Shown here one piece after another: positions 42,988 to 55,790 of a stretch of DNA of 64,000 nt. The position numbers were made by a program, and so were the translations under genes. Location of the stretch: positions 124,001 through 188,000 of the forward strand of contig JAANYP010002773.1 in assembly GCA_020465985.1 (NCBI GenBank), in the 5' to 3' direction. The notes beneath the pieces are model-generated. The model saw only the letters and a program-made list of their open reading frames with translations, was not told the DNA's origin and made no database searches. Every line of letters begins with the position of its first letter. The first letter of the stretch is position 1. This DNA comes from Centrapalus pauciflorus. Lineage: Eukaryota; Streptophyta; Magnoliopsida; Asterales; Asteraceae.

Positions 42988-45900
42988 ATGTCAATCGATA
43001 AGAGTTGGACTACTTGTAGAAATCGTTCATCATTGGAGTTTTTTACTGGTCTCAACGCATTCCTTGAGAGGTTAAAAAACCACTTGAATGATCAAGATAA
43101 ATGTCGATGTCCATATGAAAAATGTGATAATCGTAACTGGGGTACGATCAATGACATTGGGAATCACATACATCGTTGGGGGTTTAGTGCCGTTTATAAG
43201 ACGTGGAGGTTTCATGGTGAAGAATGCGATCCACCAGATGAAATGCTTGATGTACTTAATGATCTTCATTGGGAGAATACTGGCAATGAACACGAGTCAA
43301 ACTTTGATGAGCCAAGTAATGAGCCAACTGATGGTTCAAGTGGTGTAAATGACGGTATTGATGCATAATTTGCCGAGGCCGAGACTCAGCTATACCCTGG
43401 TTGTACATGGTTGTCTTCATTGAACATTTTGGCAAAGATGTTGCATATGAAGGTCATAAATAAATGGACCGATACTTCATTTGACCAGTTCCTTGAATTT
43501 CTTAAATCCGCATTTTCAAAAGACAACAAAGTCCCGTCGTCACACTACGAAACTAAGAAAACAATGAGAAAGCTAAGGTTGGGATATGAATCGATCCATG
43601 CATGTAAGAATGACTGTTTCTTGTTTTGGAAGGAGAATGCCAACATGCAAAGTTGTCCAGTTTGTGGTGAGAGTAGATGGAAAGATAAAGATACAACGGG
43701 GATCAAAGTTGCTCACAAAGTATTACGTTACTTTCCGTTGACTCCTAGACTAAAACGTATGTACAACTCTAGGCATACTGCAAAGTCTATGACTTGGCAT
43801 GCTACTGGACGATCTACGGAAGATGGTAAGATGCGTCACCCAGTTGATGGTAAAGCATGGAAAGATTTTGATGCTAGGTATCCCGATTTTTCAAATGAAA
43901 CTAGAAACGTCCGATTAGGTTTGGCTGCTGATGGTTTCAATCCATTTGGCAATATGAGTCTTTCTTATAGCATGTGGCCTGTCATATTAACAACGTACAA
44001 CACGCCGCCGTGGTAATGTATGAAAGAGTCTTCTTTCATGTTGACATTGTTAATTCCTGGGCCTAAATCACCTGGGAAGGACATTGATATATTCTTGCGG
44101 CCTTTGGTTGATGAATTGAAAACTCTATGGTCTAACGGGGTCAGGACGAGGGATGCTGCTACAAACACTCTTTTCACAATGCGTGCGATGCTTTTATGGA
44201 CTATTAATGATTTTCCTGCTCGTAGTAGTTTGTCTGGGGGAGTGGTCAAGGCTACAAGGCATGCCCTACACATAATAAGGATACTCCATCTACACGAGTG
44301 ATAGGAAAAACTTCTTATGTAGGTCATAGAAGAAATCTACACTCAAACCATCATTGGAGGAAGAACAAAAAGTTCAATGGTAAGGTTGAGAAGAGACCAT
44401 GTCCTAGAAACTTCAGTAATGATGCTATCTTAGTAATGATGCTATCTTAGAACAACTTGCTCAGTTGCCTACACGTGTTCCTGGAAAACATCCTAGTTTC
44501 GGGGGTGTGAAACGAAAACGTGATGCGAGGGAGTTGAATTGGAGTAAACAATCTATTTTCTACGAGCTTGAGTATTGGTCTTCTCTTCAATTAAAACACA
44601 ATTTGGATGTTATGCATATCGAAAAAAATGTGTGTGAGAGTTTATTGGGTACTTTATTGATGAATGACAAATCTAAAGACACTCATAATGCAAGAAATGA
44701 TTTGAAAATTTTGAACATTCGAAATGAATTGTGGCTCCAGGATAAAGGAAATGGAAAGTTCTTAAAGCCTCATCCTTGTAACTCCTTCACAACTGATGAT
44801 AGACGACGTTTTTGTCAATTTATTAAAGGAGTTAAATTACCCGATGGCTTTGGTTCGAACTTTAGGAGGAAAGTAACTGATAATGATAGCAACATAACGG
44901 GCATGAAGTCTCATGACTGTCATCTAATGATGCAACGGTTGCTTTCTGTTGGAGTCTAAGGTTATTTGGACCGTACTATTTCCACGCCAATTATCGAGCT
45001 TTGTGCATTCTTTAAACAAATTTGTGCTCGAAGCTTGATGGAGTCTGACATGTTGAAAGCAAAAGAACAACTCATCAAGATTTTGTGTGCTTTTGAGCAA
45101 ATATTTCCTCCAGCATTTTTTGACATAACGATTTATTTGGTCATGCATTTACCTGAAGAGGCTATTCAAGGCGGGTCTGTTTACATGAGGTGGATGTATC
45201 CATTTGAAAGATACATGAAGAAGTTAAAGAATTATGTTAGAAATAAAGCTAGGCCTGAAGGTTCGATAGCGGAGGGTTATATTGCTGACGAAGCCTTGAC
45301 TTTTTGTTCGATGTATCTTCGGGGTGTGCAGACGAGATTTAATCGTCCTGACAGAAATGAGGATGCTCTGAATCCAAAACGTGAGCTACGTGTGTTCCGG
45401 TCAGTAAGTACACCAATTAGTAAGTGTGTATAGAAAGAGTTGGATCATACTGTTTTGAAGAAGGTTGAATGGTTTGTACTTAACAACAGCCTTGAAATCG
45501 ATGAATACAAGAAGTAAGTGCTTTCATTACGAATTTTTTCCAATTTACCTTTTTTCAATAATTATACTAATGTCAGTAACATTGCATTTCAGTGAATTTA
45601 CTTCTAACATGCCTGGAAGTAATTTAGAAACAAAATTTTCTCCTTGGTTTAAAAATAAGGTAAACTCATACATACATCCATGCGTGCATGCATACATATA
45701 TACATATATGCATATTTAGTTTCATCTTTTTCATAGATTCGTCGTTTGAAATTTGATGAGCCATCTCGCTGTAGTTCGGAATTGTTTGCATTGGCAAATG
45801 GACCGTCAATATATGCAAATTCTTACACCGCTTGCATAGTTAACAGAGTGAGGTTTGTGGTTCACAGTCGCGACATACGTCGTACAACTCAAAATAGTGG

Positions 45901-46467
45901 AGTTTCAACAGATGGACTTGACGGATATACATTTTATGGTCAGTTGGAGGAAATTTTGGAGTTAAATTATATTACTCAAAACAGTGGAGTTTCAAAGGTG
46001 TGTTGTTTCGATGTAAATGGTTCAATACTAGTAACAGTCAACGTACCCCACGTTGTGTTACTAACAATAACATAACTAGTATTTCTGTAAGTCATGAATG
46101 GTATAAAGATGAACCGTACATTCTTGCAACACAAGCAAAGCAAGTCTTTTACCTTGAAGACCCTTCTAGAAATCATCATTGGAAGGTCGTCCAAGAGGTG
46201 AATCATCGAAAGATTTGGGACCGTGAAATCATGGAAGAAAACGAAGAAGATACTATACATGACAAAAATTCATGAGATTTTGCATTGTCCGCTAATTTGG
46301 ATGATTTGACTTATACAAGCTTGAACAGAGTTGGTCAAGAAACTGAAGTTCATATTAATACTACTTCTGTCCCCAATGATGTTGATTTTATAGACGATTC
46401 TGACGGTGACGATTCCGATGGTGATGATGATTCTGATGGTGATGATGGTGATGATATCGATTGTTAG
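42988..46467 (+). pseudogene. CACTA TNP2-like transposase, broken
   Basis: The start is the ATG at 42988 (MSIDKSWTTC), next to an apparent splice acceptor (GCAG). Order: transposase-associated domain (FLERLKNHLNDQDKCRCPYEKC, split as 43060-43125), TNP2 core (KVLRYFPLTPRLKRMYNS near 43715; SFMLTLLIPGPKSPGKDID near 44035), DUF4218-type region (HNLDVMHIEKNVCES near 44600; GGSVYMRWMYPFERYMKKLK near 45173), then exons near 45594-45658 and from 45739 with a DUF4216-type region ending in EWYKDEPYILATQAKQVFYL (46095 on). Stops lie at 43366, 44014 and 44957; frame changes lie near 44240 and 46000; a short tandem duplication (AGTAATGATGCTATCTT) is near 44415. It would cut and join element ends; this copy cannot. 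Confidence 0.9.
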
Positions 46468-46732
46468 ATTACCTTAATTTATATTGTTGATAATATTATG
46501 TTACTAACCATTTTCTCTTATTATCTTGTAGGTTTAAACATTTGATTGTTGGACGATATTTGTAATTATGTTAGTAATTAACTTTACAATGTTGGTATGT
46601 TTGATTGTATTACGAAGTTTATACTACTTTATTATTTTATCTGCATTGGTTGTTCGATGATATTTTCTAATTATGTTGTTGAAGTTTTGTAACTAGATTT
46701 AACTATTTATATAATTTTAAGTATTTTAGTAG

Positions 46733-47160
46733 ATGGCAGGTGTAGCACGATCGCATGGTGGGGATGCTGGTGGGGATCCCCCACCCGGTCCTTGGAGACC
46801 GCCTACACAATGTCAACATAAGAATTTGAATTTGTAGTTACTTGTTTGCTTGTAATTTTGATTTATTCATTTGAATTTGTAGGTTCAAATGTTCGTGGTC
46901 GGAATACACTTAAAAACTTAAGGGAGACATTTAAGGCAAATGGAAATAGGCCACTGCCCAATGATTTTGATACATCTGATCCAATGACAGCCCGACCAAT
47001 TGGAGATAATGCTAGCTTTTTTCGTAGTCTTATCGGGGTAGTTGTGGGGGACGAGATCCCCAAGTATTACCCCTCATGGAAAGATGTGCCCGAGTTTGAC
47101 AAAGCGAGCATTTGGCCTCAAGTAGAGGTTGCTTACACACACACATAACTAAGTTTATAT

Positions 47161-47216
<56 letters not shown>

Positions 47217-48782
47217 CAACTAACTGTCTATTTCAAATTGTAGGGTTATTTTAACATGAGACCTCACTTGGATGGGCCTAATGCAGATATGATAATAAAA
47301 GGGGTGAACATGTTGTGTGCAGAAAGGTATAAAGATCGTATATCGAGATTCAAGGTAAAATGGTTTACTAAAAGAGAAGGGTTCGAGCACCTTCAAGAAA
47401 TTCGGCAATATCCTCCACCGCACATGAGTATTAACGAGTGGGAAAGAAACGTCGACTTTATTATGAGCGAGTCGACTCAAAGAAGTTCCGCAATAAATCA
47501 AGAAACAGAAGTAAACAAGAATACCCGAGTACTCATGGGTCACAATCTTATGCTCAATAACGATACTTATTGGTAATTCGTTTTATATTTTTAGTGTGTC
47601 GTGATTAATTTATTCGATTGATTATTTAATTGTTGTTTTTCAACTTATGTATTTACAGCGGGACCCTGTTACCGGTTTCCATTACCGGTTTCCAGATTTA
47701 GTTAACCAATTTGGAAACATGCATCGTCGAGGTAACGAATACGTCAACCCGGTTGCTCAAAACAAACATGTAAGTAATTATTGTTAGTTTACTTGGTTAA
47801 CTTACATTATATATTGATTTTAAACATATACTAGGTTGAGGTTGAAGTTATATATTAGTTTGGTTCTTGATGTTTATAATTGGAAATTAACTAGTTTGAT
47901 GTTGCTTCTTGATGTTTATAATTGATCATTATGTTAGTTGTAAATTTAACTTACAATTAATTATATATTGGTTTTAAACATATACTAGCTTGAGGTTGTT
48001 TCTTGATATTTATAATTGATCATTATGTTAGTTGGAAAGTTAAATTACGATTATATATTAGTTTTAAGTACATGTGAACTTTTGGATTCTCTATTTTATA
48101 GCCATTGTGCTGTTAAAATATTATTAGTTTTGTTATATTTGTGTGTGTAATCATCTATATATATAACTATAAGTTAGTTTGGTTCTTAATATATATAATT
48201 GGCAATACACTAGTTTGATGTTGCTTCTGATGTTTATAATTGATTATTATGTTAGTTTGAAATTTAATTTACAATTATATATTGGTTTTAAGCATATGTA
48301 AACTTTTGGGTTATCCATATTGTAGTCGTTATGCTGTCCAAATTTTATATGTTTTGGTATGTTTATGTGTGGTCATTTATATGTATAACATCATTATTAA
48401 TGATAACTACTATTAATTTTATTTTTCATATTACAAAGCAACAAATGGAGCAACTAAGAGAGAGTCAAGCCGGAAGTCCAAACCCCATGTCGGATGAACA
48501 AATATACAAGTATTGGGTGAACGACGAGGCCATAATCGTGGACGTGGTCGGAAGTTACCGGGTCTTGCCCCTTCAAGCTCCCAAAAACAAAAAGGAACAC
48601 TATACACCCAACATGAATACGATGAAGCGATCGCGACTCATACTCAACAAATTAGTGCTATATTTGAAGCATTAAGAGACGCAAATATAAAAGTTCCAAA
48701 TTTTCAAGCGGGTGGTTCTTCCACAATTCAAGACGATGAAAATGATGACGAGGATGATGAATACTCGGACGATAATATTTAG
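46733..48782 (+). pseudogene. Second CACTA gene (plant Ptta/En/Spm transposase family)
   Basis: The ATG at 46733 gives a short first exon (MAGVARSHGG...PPTQ). Later exons, bounded by plausible GT/AG sites, are 46882-47127 (GRNTLKNLRETFKANGNRP, then IPKYYPSWKDVP), 47243-47572 (GYFNMRPHLDGPNADMI; FKVKWFTKREGFEHLQEIR), 47660-47769 (DPVTGFHYRFPDLVNQFGN) and about 48437-48782 (MEQLRESQAGSPNPMSDEQI, then an acidic C terminus). A frame change lies near 48513. Some of the breaks may be intron misreadings, so this gene is less obviously dead than its neighbour. It is the partner of the TNP2 gene and probably binds the subterminal repeats (inference from En/Spm TnpA). Confidence 0.75.
47156..47213. repeat. 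(TA)n(TG)n microsatellite
   Basis: TA units grade into TG units within a likely intron. Confidence 0.95.
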
Positions 48783-48969
48783 TAGTTTGAACTGTTTTTT
48801 TAAAAATGTAGTTAACAGTATTTGTATTAAACTTATGTGTATTTCGGTTTCAAATACTTATATGCATTTTAAGTTGGTTTTATTTGTTGTAAACAAGTTA
48901 AATTATTTTGTTGTAAACAGGTTTTAAAATATATTTTTAATATACTGAAAATATTTTTTTTTTTTAAAG
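48783..48969 (+). other. 3' untranslated end of the second CACTA gene
   Basis: AT-rich stretch after the stop at 48782; no further feature seen before the right subterminal repeats. Confidence 0.5.
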
Positions 48970-49304
48970 TCCCTTTTAGCGACGACTTTACAAATAAGCT
49001 GGTTAATTTCCTTTTTTAGAAAACTTTCAGCGACGACATTATCGTCGCAAAAAGTAAATATTTTTCTATTTTCATTAATTTTTTATTAAACATTCAGCGA
49101 CGACAAATGTCGTCGCAAAAGACATTTTTGAAAAGGTTTTATAATTTTTTTGGCAGGGTTTTCAACGACGAAATTGTCGTCGCAGAAACATTTCAGCCAC
49201 GAGCTTTTTGCGACGACTTGTCGTCCCTAAAAGTGTATTGCGACGACATTGGAGGTATCAGCGACGACTATAGTCGTCGCAAAATGCTGTTTTTCTTGTA
49301 GCTG
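48970..49304. repeat. Right subterminal palindromic repeats and terminus of the CACTA element
   Basis: Six to seven GCGACGACNN-NNGTCGTCGC units at about 48978, 49030, 49098, 49166, 49211, 49239 and 49260, then TGCTGTTTTTCTTGTAG. Confidence 0.9.
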
Positions 49305-50736
49305 TCCACGACACTTGCACTTAAAACCCCTTATCAAGTCATGGCTCGTGCATAATTAAAACCCCTTTGAATATTCAGACTTCTATTTTCCCTGTCTCTC
49401 TCTTACGATTCAGACATCCATCGAACACCCTTCACTCACGATTTGTAGGGTTTTTGACCCTTCTTCTCCATCGATCTCTTCTCTCAAGTCTCACCCACGC
49501 ACTTGAAATCGAATCACTCATTAATCTTATTTGATTTGCGTCTGTTCTCAATCATTTTTTTATGCCAGGGTTTGTAATGTCACTACTTATTTCGGTTTAA
49601 CCCTTGAAAATTTGAGCCCTTGAAAATTTGAGCCCTGATTCATGACTTGAGTGGCTAGTTCATTCTTGTTCTGTACACAAATGGATATATGGACCTGACA
49701 ATTTGTGCTAAGTTTCTGATTTCAAAGAAGATTTGATGTTTTTCTCGTATTTTCAAACCGGAATTGACCCCAAGTTTTTGCATCAATTTCTTGGTTTTTT
49801 TGCTTAATTGGAGTGGGATTCGTGTGTAGCGGCTGTTCTTTAGTTATTGATTTCTTGGAGCCTAATGCTACACCTTGAGTTTTTTTAAAAAAATTTTTTT
49901 TAACTCTATTGAGATGAAGCTTTGATTGTTACTTCAGACGACATCATTCAGGTATCATTTTCTTGTGATTCGAATTTAATAGAGCTGTCATTTACACATA
50001 CATTAAGGTGCTATTAGTGCGTGTTAAGGTATCATTTTCTTGTGATTTGAATTATTAGAGCAGCTGTTTGCTGCTAGTAAGTTCATCAGGATTTTAGACA
50101 ATACTATATAATCTGTTTTCTTTCTTTTCTTCGTGTTTTTCTTATTACACTTTAGTTGCTAGTTATAATAAGTAGTTTTAGAGCTATGTTGGAGTGTTTA
50201 TTCATTTAGTTTGCTCCCTCAGTTATTTGTCAAGAATTTCATATTTTCGTGCATTTAGATACATTTTTTAGTTTTATTAATTAAGGTTCTTGATTGTTAA
50301 TAGTTTTGTATCTATAATGAAATCTATCTAGGGGCTGCTTGTTTAGTTTTGTGAATGATTTTTGCTATTCTTTTGTTATCCTCTTACATGTTATCTTTAG
50401 TATTTGCATTTTTTTCTTTGTGTCTTTTTGTTAACTTATAGTTTAGGTCCAATAGTTTTTGTGGTCGATTTCATATGTCAGGTATTGCGAATACTTGTTC
50501 TTATATGCTTTTATCTTACAGGTTTGTCATGCGAACGACGTCAAGTTCCGCATAGATACCCCTCCCTCTTCCTCTAATAACCAGTCGTGTCACATCACTC
50601 ACCTTCCCATCTTTAGACTGAGCTGATACATTTGGGATTACTTTCCATCACCGTCGAGTTCACATGCATGCACCTCGACTGATTCTTAATCGTCTTACCT
50701 AGACTCTTTGACATTTTATTTTACTTCAATTTTAAA

Positions 50737-51056
50737 GCGTCAAGTACCATTTCGACCATCCTTATTATTTGTCTCATTTAGCCACTTAATTTTTTTTTGT
50801 CTTGATTTAACCACTAAACTTTAGTTTACAGTTCTACTTTGGGGAAATAATTAAAACTTATGGTTAAATCGGTGCAAAATATGATTGTTTAGAGACCAAA
50901 TCCCGACAATTTCAGTGGTTAAATCAGTAAGAAAATGTTTAATGGCTAAATGTGTATACAAAAAGTAGTTTAGTGGCTAAATAGGGACAACAAATAGTTA
51001 AGTGGCTAATTCAAAAAAATTCTTAAAGTTAAATGGTCAAAATGATACTTAATCCT
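50737..51056. mobile_element. MITE-like element with 8-bp target duplication
   Basis: This 320-bp AT-rich element has imperfect terminal inverted repeats (GCGTCAAGTACCATTT... and, read inward from the right, AGGATTAAGTATCATTT..., both then GACCAT). It is flanked by ATTTTAAA at 50729-50736 and 51057-51064. The 8-bp duplication suits hAT, or a 9-bp Mutator type if one flanking base is counted. There is no ORF. Confidence 0.7.
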
Positions 51057-51516
51057 ATTTTAAATATGTACTTAAACGTTATTATTAGCCAACGTCTTAG
51101 TGTTAGTATCTCGTTTCCTATTGCTGTTGTTCTCTATGTAAGATTTTAATGATTCTCATAATTACTTACTTCGTTTTCTATTTTTTATTTCCGTATCCAT
51201 GTAGATCATAACTTTATGTTTGCTTCTCCTGATTTTATCGATTCTCATAAAAACTTACTATTATTATTCTTTTGGACCATTTTGGAGAAGTTACACAAAG
51301 GATGTGGTTTGTCATTTTGTTTTAGATCTACAAAAATTTTGATTATATTTATTTGTATTTGCTTTCTTTAAGCATCAACGAAACTCTTTTGATATTTGCA
51401 CGTGTTTGTATAATTTGATTGACTTTCGCTTTTATCTCTTTGGATAAACAATTTAATTGATTTTCACTTTTATCTCTTTGGAGAATGTAAAAGCGAAGAA
51501 AACCAATTTTATATAC

Positions 51517-51599
<83 letters not shown>

Positions 51600-51640
51600 T
51601 ACGTGTGTGTGTGTGTGTACGTACGTGTGTGTGTGAGATG
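51517..51640. repeat. Compound (CATA)n(TA)n(GT)n microsatellite
   Basis: CATA, TA and GT tracts with two ACGTACGT interruptions. Confidence 0.95.
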
Positions 51641-51969
51641 ATTCCTTCAAGTTTTGCATAAATTAAAAAAAAAGGAAGAGTTTTTATTTACCTTCTTTGT
51701 TTTTGTTTTTGCTTTTGACATGATTAAGTAGGTGAATATTTGCCTATTTTGGAATGTGATAAGATAGACGAAATAAATATTGATATCTTAAAGTATCAAC
51801 GAAACTCTTTGGAATGCGGTAAGATAAACGAAATAAATATTGAAATTAATGGAACACCTACGTGTATTAACATTGCAATACTAGAAAATTTAGATCAATA
51901 GTTTACATTGGACATTGCCTGTTTACTTTTGGAGCAGAAGCTAAATCTATAATTTACATTGGACATTGA

Positions 51970-52430
51970 CTGTTTACTTTCTGTAATAGATCAGAAGCTA
52001 AATCTTGTAACAAATATTCTATTCTGATTTGTTGTCTTTGAACTCTAATAAATCTTGGAGCAGAAGCTAAATCAACGAAACTCTTTAACCTGCAACATCT
52101 TTTCATATGTCAAATATGCATGTTTGGATAGCTAAGGACAAGGTTCCCAAATCTAAACGGCAGTGAGTTCCAAATAAATTAATTCAAAAATCAGTTCCCA
52201 AAAGAACCGTTCAAAAGTGGATACCCAATAAGAAGTGGGTTCCTAAAGTTCCGAAAGCCAATAATTTTGTAATTGACATTGAACCGCGTGATTTGCCTAA
52301 CTCCAAAGGACCCATTCTAAAGTGGGTACCTCATTGCTTAATGCGTTTTGTAGGTAACTCACATATGGTAACTTGACTACGGATGCTTGAAGCACATGAC
52401 CGGGCACAGAGACACTCTCACGAATTACTC
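51970..52430 (+). pseudogene. Copia gag/protease remnant
   Basis: Translation gives the gag-protease linker (QKWIPNKKWVPKVPK near 52210, GPILKWVPH near 52310) and the protease signature GCLKHMTGHRDTL (52382-52420), with the catalytic Asp-Ser mutated away and stops in between. A shorter duplicate lies at 33950-34213. Confidence 0.7.
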
Positions 52431-52462
52431 TTTGGAGAAACTTAAAAAAAGAAATGTGTGTG

Positions 52463-52555
52463 TGTGAGAGAGAGAGAGAGAGACGTCATTCGAAATTAAA
52501 AAAAAGGAAGAGTTTTTATTTTTCTTCCTTGCTTTTGACAATATATATATTTGTG

Positions 52556-52600
<45 letters not shown>
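52463..52600. repeat. Two (GA)n microsatellites
   Basis: GA tracts at about 52463-52483 and 52560-52600, within sequence duplicated at 19100-19300. Confidence 0.9.
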
Positions 52601-52601
<1 letters not shown>

Positions 52602-52805
52602 GTCATTCAAAAGTTAATAAAAAAAAAGAAGAAGAGTTTTTATTTTCCTTCTTTGCTTTTGACATACGTATTTGGTGAATGTTTGCTTATTTTGGAATGT
52701 GGTAAGATAAACGAAATAAATATTGAAGTTAACGGAACGTCAACATGTATTAACATTGCAAAACTAGAAAATATATATCAATAGTTTACATTGGACATTG
52801 ACTGT

Positions 52806-55104
52806 TTACTTTTGGAGCAACGGTTGGTTGGTTGCGTAAGTGTCGAATAAGGCGCCTCATTCCGCCCGCTAGCAGCCGCAATATTTCCCCACGTCAAGTC
52901 TTCACCCTCAAACTGTGGTGCATCTTCTTCCAAAATTTCCATCAACCACTTATTGGGATCTTGAACATTGGTGTCGTCCAAGATGATTGGGTCAATTGTA
53001 TCACGACAATCGTACCTTCTTCTCAAAGCCCGATTATTTTTTATATATACCAAATCATTTAACTTTTGTTGCTCTAACCGATTTCTTTTCTTAGAATGAA
53101 GCTGCAAGTAAAATATAATAACTATTAACTTGTATTAAACTATGAATAGTATAAATTATAGTATGTTTTTACTTTTTATAATACAAAATCTGAGCTACTT
53201 ACATGTTCAAATACACTCCAATTACGTTCACAACCGGATGAACTACATGTAAGACTCCATACCTTCACCGTAAATTTTCTCAGAGTTGGTGCTGGTGATC
53301 CATATTGTTTCCACCACTCGGCTAATTTATTAACAAATAAAGAATACTAAGTAAGATTGATGGTTAAACGATATTATAGATTTTAAAAGTTATAGTTTAT
53401 AAATATATGTATAATACCTGGTGCAAGTTTGAGTTCTCATTTGCTTCGTTTCCGGGTCTCAAAAAATCCCTCGTGCAGCCCTATATAAAGGAAGCTCAGC
53501 ATGAATCTTCATCACCTCGTCTTCGGTCAATGACAACTTACGGATGCATGACATCAACCCTTCCATCACCTTAGAATCCTCTTCAATATGCGGATTGTTA
53601 TAAAAAATATGGATTCAAGAAATGTGTGGCCGCGTGCAAAGATCGATGTAATTGGCAATTCCATCTCGTATCAATGATGGTGAAGATTTGTTCATACTTA
53701 TCCAATTTGTTCTTGAAAGAGGCGGCAATCATCTCCTTTGCCCTATCCATCGCTTCATATATATGTCCCATGGGAGGCTTTCTCTCTCCATCAACTAAAT
53801 GAAACATGCCCAACAAAGGCAAACCCACTCTGACGGCAATATCTATATTGCTCCCAAAAGATGACAACAATATCGTATTTGCTATTTGCCTGCCTCTCGC
53901 CTCTTTCGAAATTTGCATTTTGTCCACGATTCAGAAGTGAACATGTGAGTCCTAAAGCAATTCAGTGTTGTGAAAGCGATGGCAAATCGGGTCTTTGCGG
54001 GCCTAACCATATCTTTTTGTCCGGTGAACCCTCTCATCATGTTCAATAACAATGTGCGGTTGTAAATGTTTGTATTAACCGCAATCGCCCTCTCAATTGT
54101 TCTTTTCAGATGTGGCAACTTGAAGATGTCTTCAAACATCAAGTCTATGCAATGTGCTGCACACAGATTCCAATAGATGTGCAGATATATTTCTTCCACA
54201 AGTTTCCCTTTAAATAAATACTAATTGTTAGCAATAAGTAATAACTTATAAGTTTATTGTAAATGTAATAATAGTAAACTTACCGGCTCTAACGTTATTA
54301 CTAGCATTATCTGTCACACAGTTTGAACGTCATCTTTCGGCCCCACTTTTTGGATGAATCGATTAAACAATGTGAACATATCGTCACCTATTGTCACCTA
54401 TATGTGAATAGCTAGAAGCATCCACTGATTCGATAAACATACTTCCTCGGGGAGTATTCACTAAAAACTTAACAAATGCTCAGCCATCAAAGAACATCCG
54501 TAGGTTGTCTTTTCAACTTCATTCTCTACCAAAAATTTTCTGGTATGTTCCATCTTAAGCTTTAGCATTGGATCTCGTACCTCATGATAGCTACGGGGCT
54601 TTATACCGCAACCATGTCGAGCAAAAGCTTTTGAACCGCATCAAGTCTTAGTTTCTTTTGAACTTCATTGTATTGTGGAGTTCCAACTAAGTGACCCCAT
54701 TTCTTTCCCATTGACTCGATGACTTGAATAAATAACATATATCCGACAGTCCTTTCTTTGCCGACAGGGCAACAAACAACTAGTCTCTTTCTTTTAGAAA
54801 TCTCACTAACTTCTTCTTCTTCTAAATCAACAAAATGATCAAAGTGAGGTATGTTACTCACTGAATCTTTCATGAGCTTTTTCTTCACAAAACTTTCTTT
54901 AAATAATTGTTTTACATCATTTAGTACTTTTTTGCATTTTGCTACGTCCGCCGAATTCCAAGCAAGATGATGTTTGTATCGAGTGATTCCGCCTTTTGAT
55001 ACAAAACCACAAAAATTACATTGAACTGAATTCTTGGTTCCTTCAATCAAATGTATCATATGTCTATCCTGGTTCTACTTCTTTTTCTCTAACCATTTCT
55101 ATAC
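52806..55104 (-). pseudogene. hAT transposase, broken
   Basis: Minus strand, 5' to 3': BED-type zinc finger (CNFCGFVSKGGITRYKHH, about 54970-55030); DUF659-type region (about 54290-54570, with stops); CAAHCIDLMFEDI and VRPAKTRFA (54199-53882); the region with IDTRWNCQLHRSLHAA (53927-53598); FYNNPHIEEDS to LPLYRAARGIF (53600-53465); then the C-terminal dimerisation motif CSSSGCERNWSVFEH (about 53215-53265) spliced to LHSKKRNRLEQQKLNDLVY (53107-52990). A final acidic tail ends near 52806. Frame changes and stops occur between blocks, beyond what introns explain. Intact hAT transposases cut and paste the element using a DDE/RNase H fold. Confidence 0.85.
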
Positions 55105-55347
55105 AAATATGAAATTATGACTAAACTAATAAGTAATAATAAGAAATCATAAGTTCATGACTAAACTAATAACTATTGACAACCCTAAACCCTAAAATAA
55201 GAAATCATAAACTGAACTAATAATTAATAGTATGTATTTTTGTAGCAAAATCAATAATATAACCTTAAGATACTGTGATGAAAAAATAAAGAATAAAAAT
55301 GTAAAATCACAATAAAACCTTTTAAAGATGTAAAATCAGTAAAAAAA

Positions 55348-55769
55348 TGTTGGAAATCAAATGCTCAAAGCTAACACTTTAAACTCACGTATATCAAATG
55401 CAAAGAAAACTTACAGAAGAAATAATTAAGCAACTTTCTATTATGAATAAAATGTAGGAAATAAAAATAAGAGGTCTTATCATACATAAAGATAAAAGGC
55501 TATATAAAGCCTCAGAAAAGCAATGTGCATGGAGCATGACTTCACCTAAAAAACCGGTACATCCTAGTGACCCACTCTCCTCACCTATATTTTCTCATCA
55601 ATCAGGTACATGGATATTGGTCAATCTTAATACCAATTCAAACTGATAAAATAAACTATTAACCAAAAACATAAAATATAAAATACTTGATAATTAAAAA
55701 ACAGTCATGCAAACTAACACTTGAACCTCCAGCCATCCATAACCCCGTAAATAAGCGATTAACCCAACA
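55348..55769 (-). repeat. LTR 1 of the array
   Basis: 422 bp. It differs from LTR 3 at about 16 positions by eye, spread along its length. Confidence 0.9.
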
Positions 55770-55790
55770 ATCACCCCTTTAATCGATTAT

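Larger units (their letters stand above)
49305..51969. repeat. Repeat family R segment, non-coding
   Basis: 49450-50700 closely matches 21179-22473; 51065-51720 matches 63590-63999. It carries a MITE-like element at 50737-51056 and a microsatellite near 51520-51640. No ORF is supported. Confidence 0.65.

Noticed and set aside
46285..46467. Separate acidic small protein (Asp/Gly run)
   Set aside because: It is the acidic C-terminal tail of the TNP2-like transposase, frame-separated by a stop.
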